This document shows, one piece after another, positions 4,900-5,340 of a DNA stretch of 5,340 nt (within the stretch, counting starts at the first letter, position 1; each line of letters starts with the position of its first letter). Source of the stretch: CAMYLR01 sp039590215 (lineage in GTDB: Bacteria > Gemmatimonadota > Gemmatimonadetes > JACCXV01 > JAHWKZ01); assembly GCA_039590215.1 (NCBI GenBank), contig JBDHFX010000152.1, positions 1 through 5,340 of the forward strand. The letters run 5' to 3'. Position numbers and translations under genes: made by a program. The notes under the pieces were generated by a model. It saw nothing but the letters and a program-made list of their open reading frames with translations, was not told where the DNA came from and searched no databases.

Positions 4900-5340
4900 T
4901 GGCCCCGGTCGACCTTGCCGAGATGGGTTCGCGGCAGGGCTTCCACGAAAACAACCGCGCGCGGATACTTGTAGGGGTCGAGACGGTCGCGAACGAACTG
5001 CTGCAGATCGACTCCCAATTCGGTATCGGGTTGATTAGCGACCACGAAGGCGTGCGGCTTGACGAGGCCAGTGCCGTCTTGAATGCCGACCACCGCGACA
5101 TCATCCACGGCGGGGTGCTGGCGAATACAGTTTTCGACCTCCTGGGGCGAGAGCCACTTTCCCGACACCTTGAGCATGTCGTCGGAGCGACCGCAGTAGG
5201 TCGCCGGACACGTACCACTCACCACGAAAAGCGCGTTGAGTCTTTTCCATCGCTTGCCAGTAGCCGATCGCCCTCGATCCACCTCGCACCCAGAGCCACC
5301 CGACCTCGCCCTGGTTGACCTCGTTCCCGTCGTCGTCGCA
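4875..5340 (-). pseudogene. Benzoate/2-aminobenzoate-CoA ligase-type acyl-CoA synthetase, C-terminal part, frame broken (runs off the right edge)
   Basis: ANL-superfamily ligases activate a carboxylic acid as an adenylate, then form the CoA thioester. The leftward gene enters at 5340 with 47 residues of N-domain end: GEVGWLWVRGGSRAIGYW and GEWYVSGD, the A7 motif. The C-domain follows in another frame from 5198: YCGRSDDMLKVSGKWLSP (A8), then DGTGLVKPHAFVV and the A10 motif PRTHLGKVDR with the catalytic lysine, ending at a TAG (4877-4875). The LVKP-AFVV and KVSGKWLSP wording is typical of benzoate-CoA ligases. Beside kynA and kynU, 2-aminobenzoate (anthranilate) is the attractive substrate, but this is inference. 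Between SGD and YCGR about 10-12 family residues are missing and the frame shifts, so the product is broken if the sequence is right. A GTG at 5282 opens the second frame but yields non-family residues first. It converges on kynU. Confidence 0.8.
5196..5203 (-). other. Frame-breaking apparent deletion inside the CoA ligase
   Basis: Reading leftward, GTG TCC GGC GAC (V-S-G-D, ending at 5200) is in one frame, one C (5199) is left over, and TAC TGC GGT CGC (Y-C-G-R, from 5198) is in the other. Family members have roughly 10-12 residues here, the hinge between the large and small domains. The missing length must be 3k+2 bases, so a single-base sequencing error would not explain it. Confidence 0.75.

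Noticed and set aside
5101..5289. Separate small leftward gene overlapping the CoA ligase
   Set aside because: Its first part is the ligase A7 region in the correct frame; the rest is ligase C-domain DNA read out of frame.
1..5340. CRISPR arrays, tandem repeats, transposon ends, tRNA or other structured RNA genes
   Set aside because: None was seen by eye; almost all of the window is accounted for by protein-coding sequence and the longest gap between genes is 101 bp.

Overview
This is a GC-rich bacterial window with tightly packed genes. The protein sequences fit a soil-type, high-GC lineage such as Acidobacteriota, Myxococcota or similar, but nothing here fixes the phylum. I see no tRNA, rRNA, CRISPR array, insertion sequence or phage gene.

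Left part (1-2107): a divergent non-homologous end-joining locus. ligD reads leftward from a GTG at 1148 and runs off the window. Its visible order is phosphoesterase domain, then ATP-dependent ligase domain. ku reads rightward from an ATG at 1250 behind a strong ribosome binding site. The two share a 101-bp spacer that must hold both promoters and contains a 7-bp inverted repeat.

Middle part (2142-4869): three more rightward genes follow ku. First comes a MerR-type helix-turn-helix protein joined to four TPR repeats. Its stop codon overlaps the start of tryptophan 2,3-dioxygenase (kynA) as ATGA. Next is a kynureninase-like PLP enzyme (kynU). kynA and kynU are run together out of frame: recognisable dioxygenase sequence stops near 3721, and kynureninase sequence begins there in the -1 frame. 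The dioxygenase C-terminus, its stop codon and the normal kynureninase start all seem to be missing.

Right part (4875-5340): a leftward acyl-CoA ligase of the benzoate/2-aminobenzoate-CoA ligase type ends 5 bp from the kynU stop. Its reading frame is also broken, near 5199, between the A7 and A8 motifs, where about 10-12 family residues are missing.

Together, dioxygenase, kynureninase and aryl-CoA ligase suggest tryptophan breakdown through kynurenine and anthranilate to 2-aminobenzoyl-CoA. The formamidase step is not in the window, and the ligase substrate is inferred. The most notable observation is the pair of frame-breaking apparent deletions within about 1.5 kb. They could be real gene decay, or an assembly or cloning error. 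I see no convincing evidence of a wholly new system; the MerR-TPR protein between repair and catabolic genes is the least understood gene.
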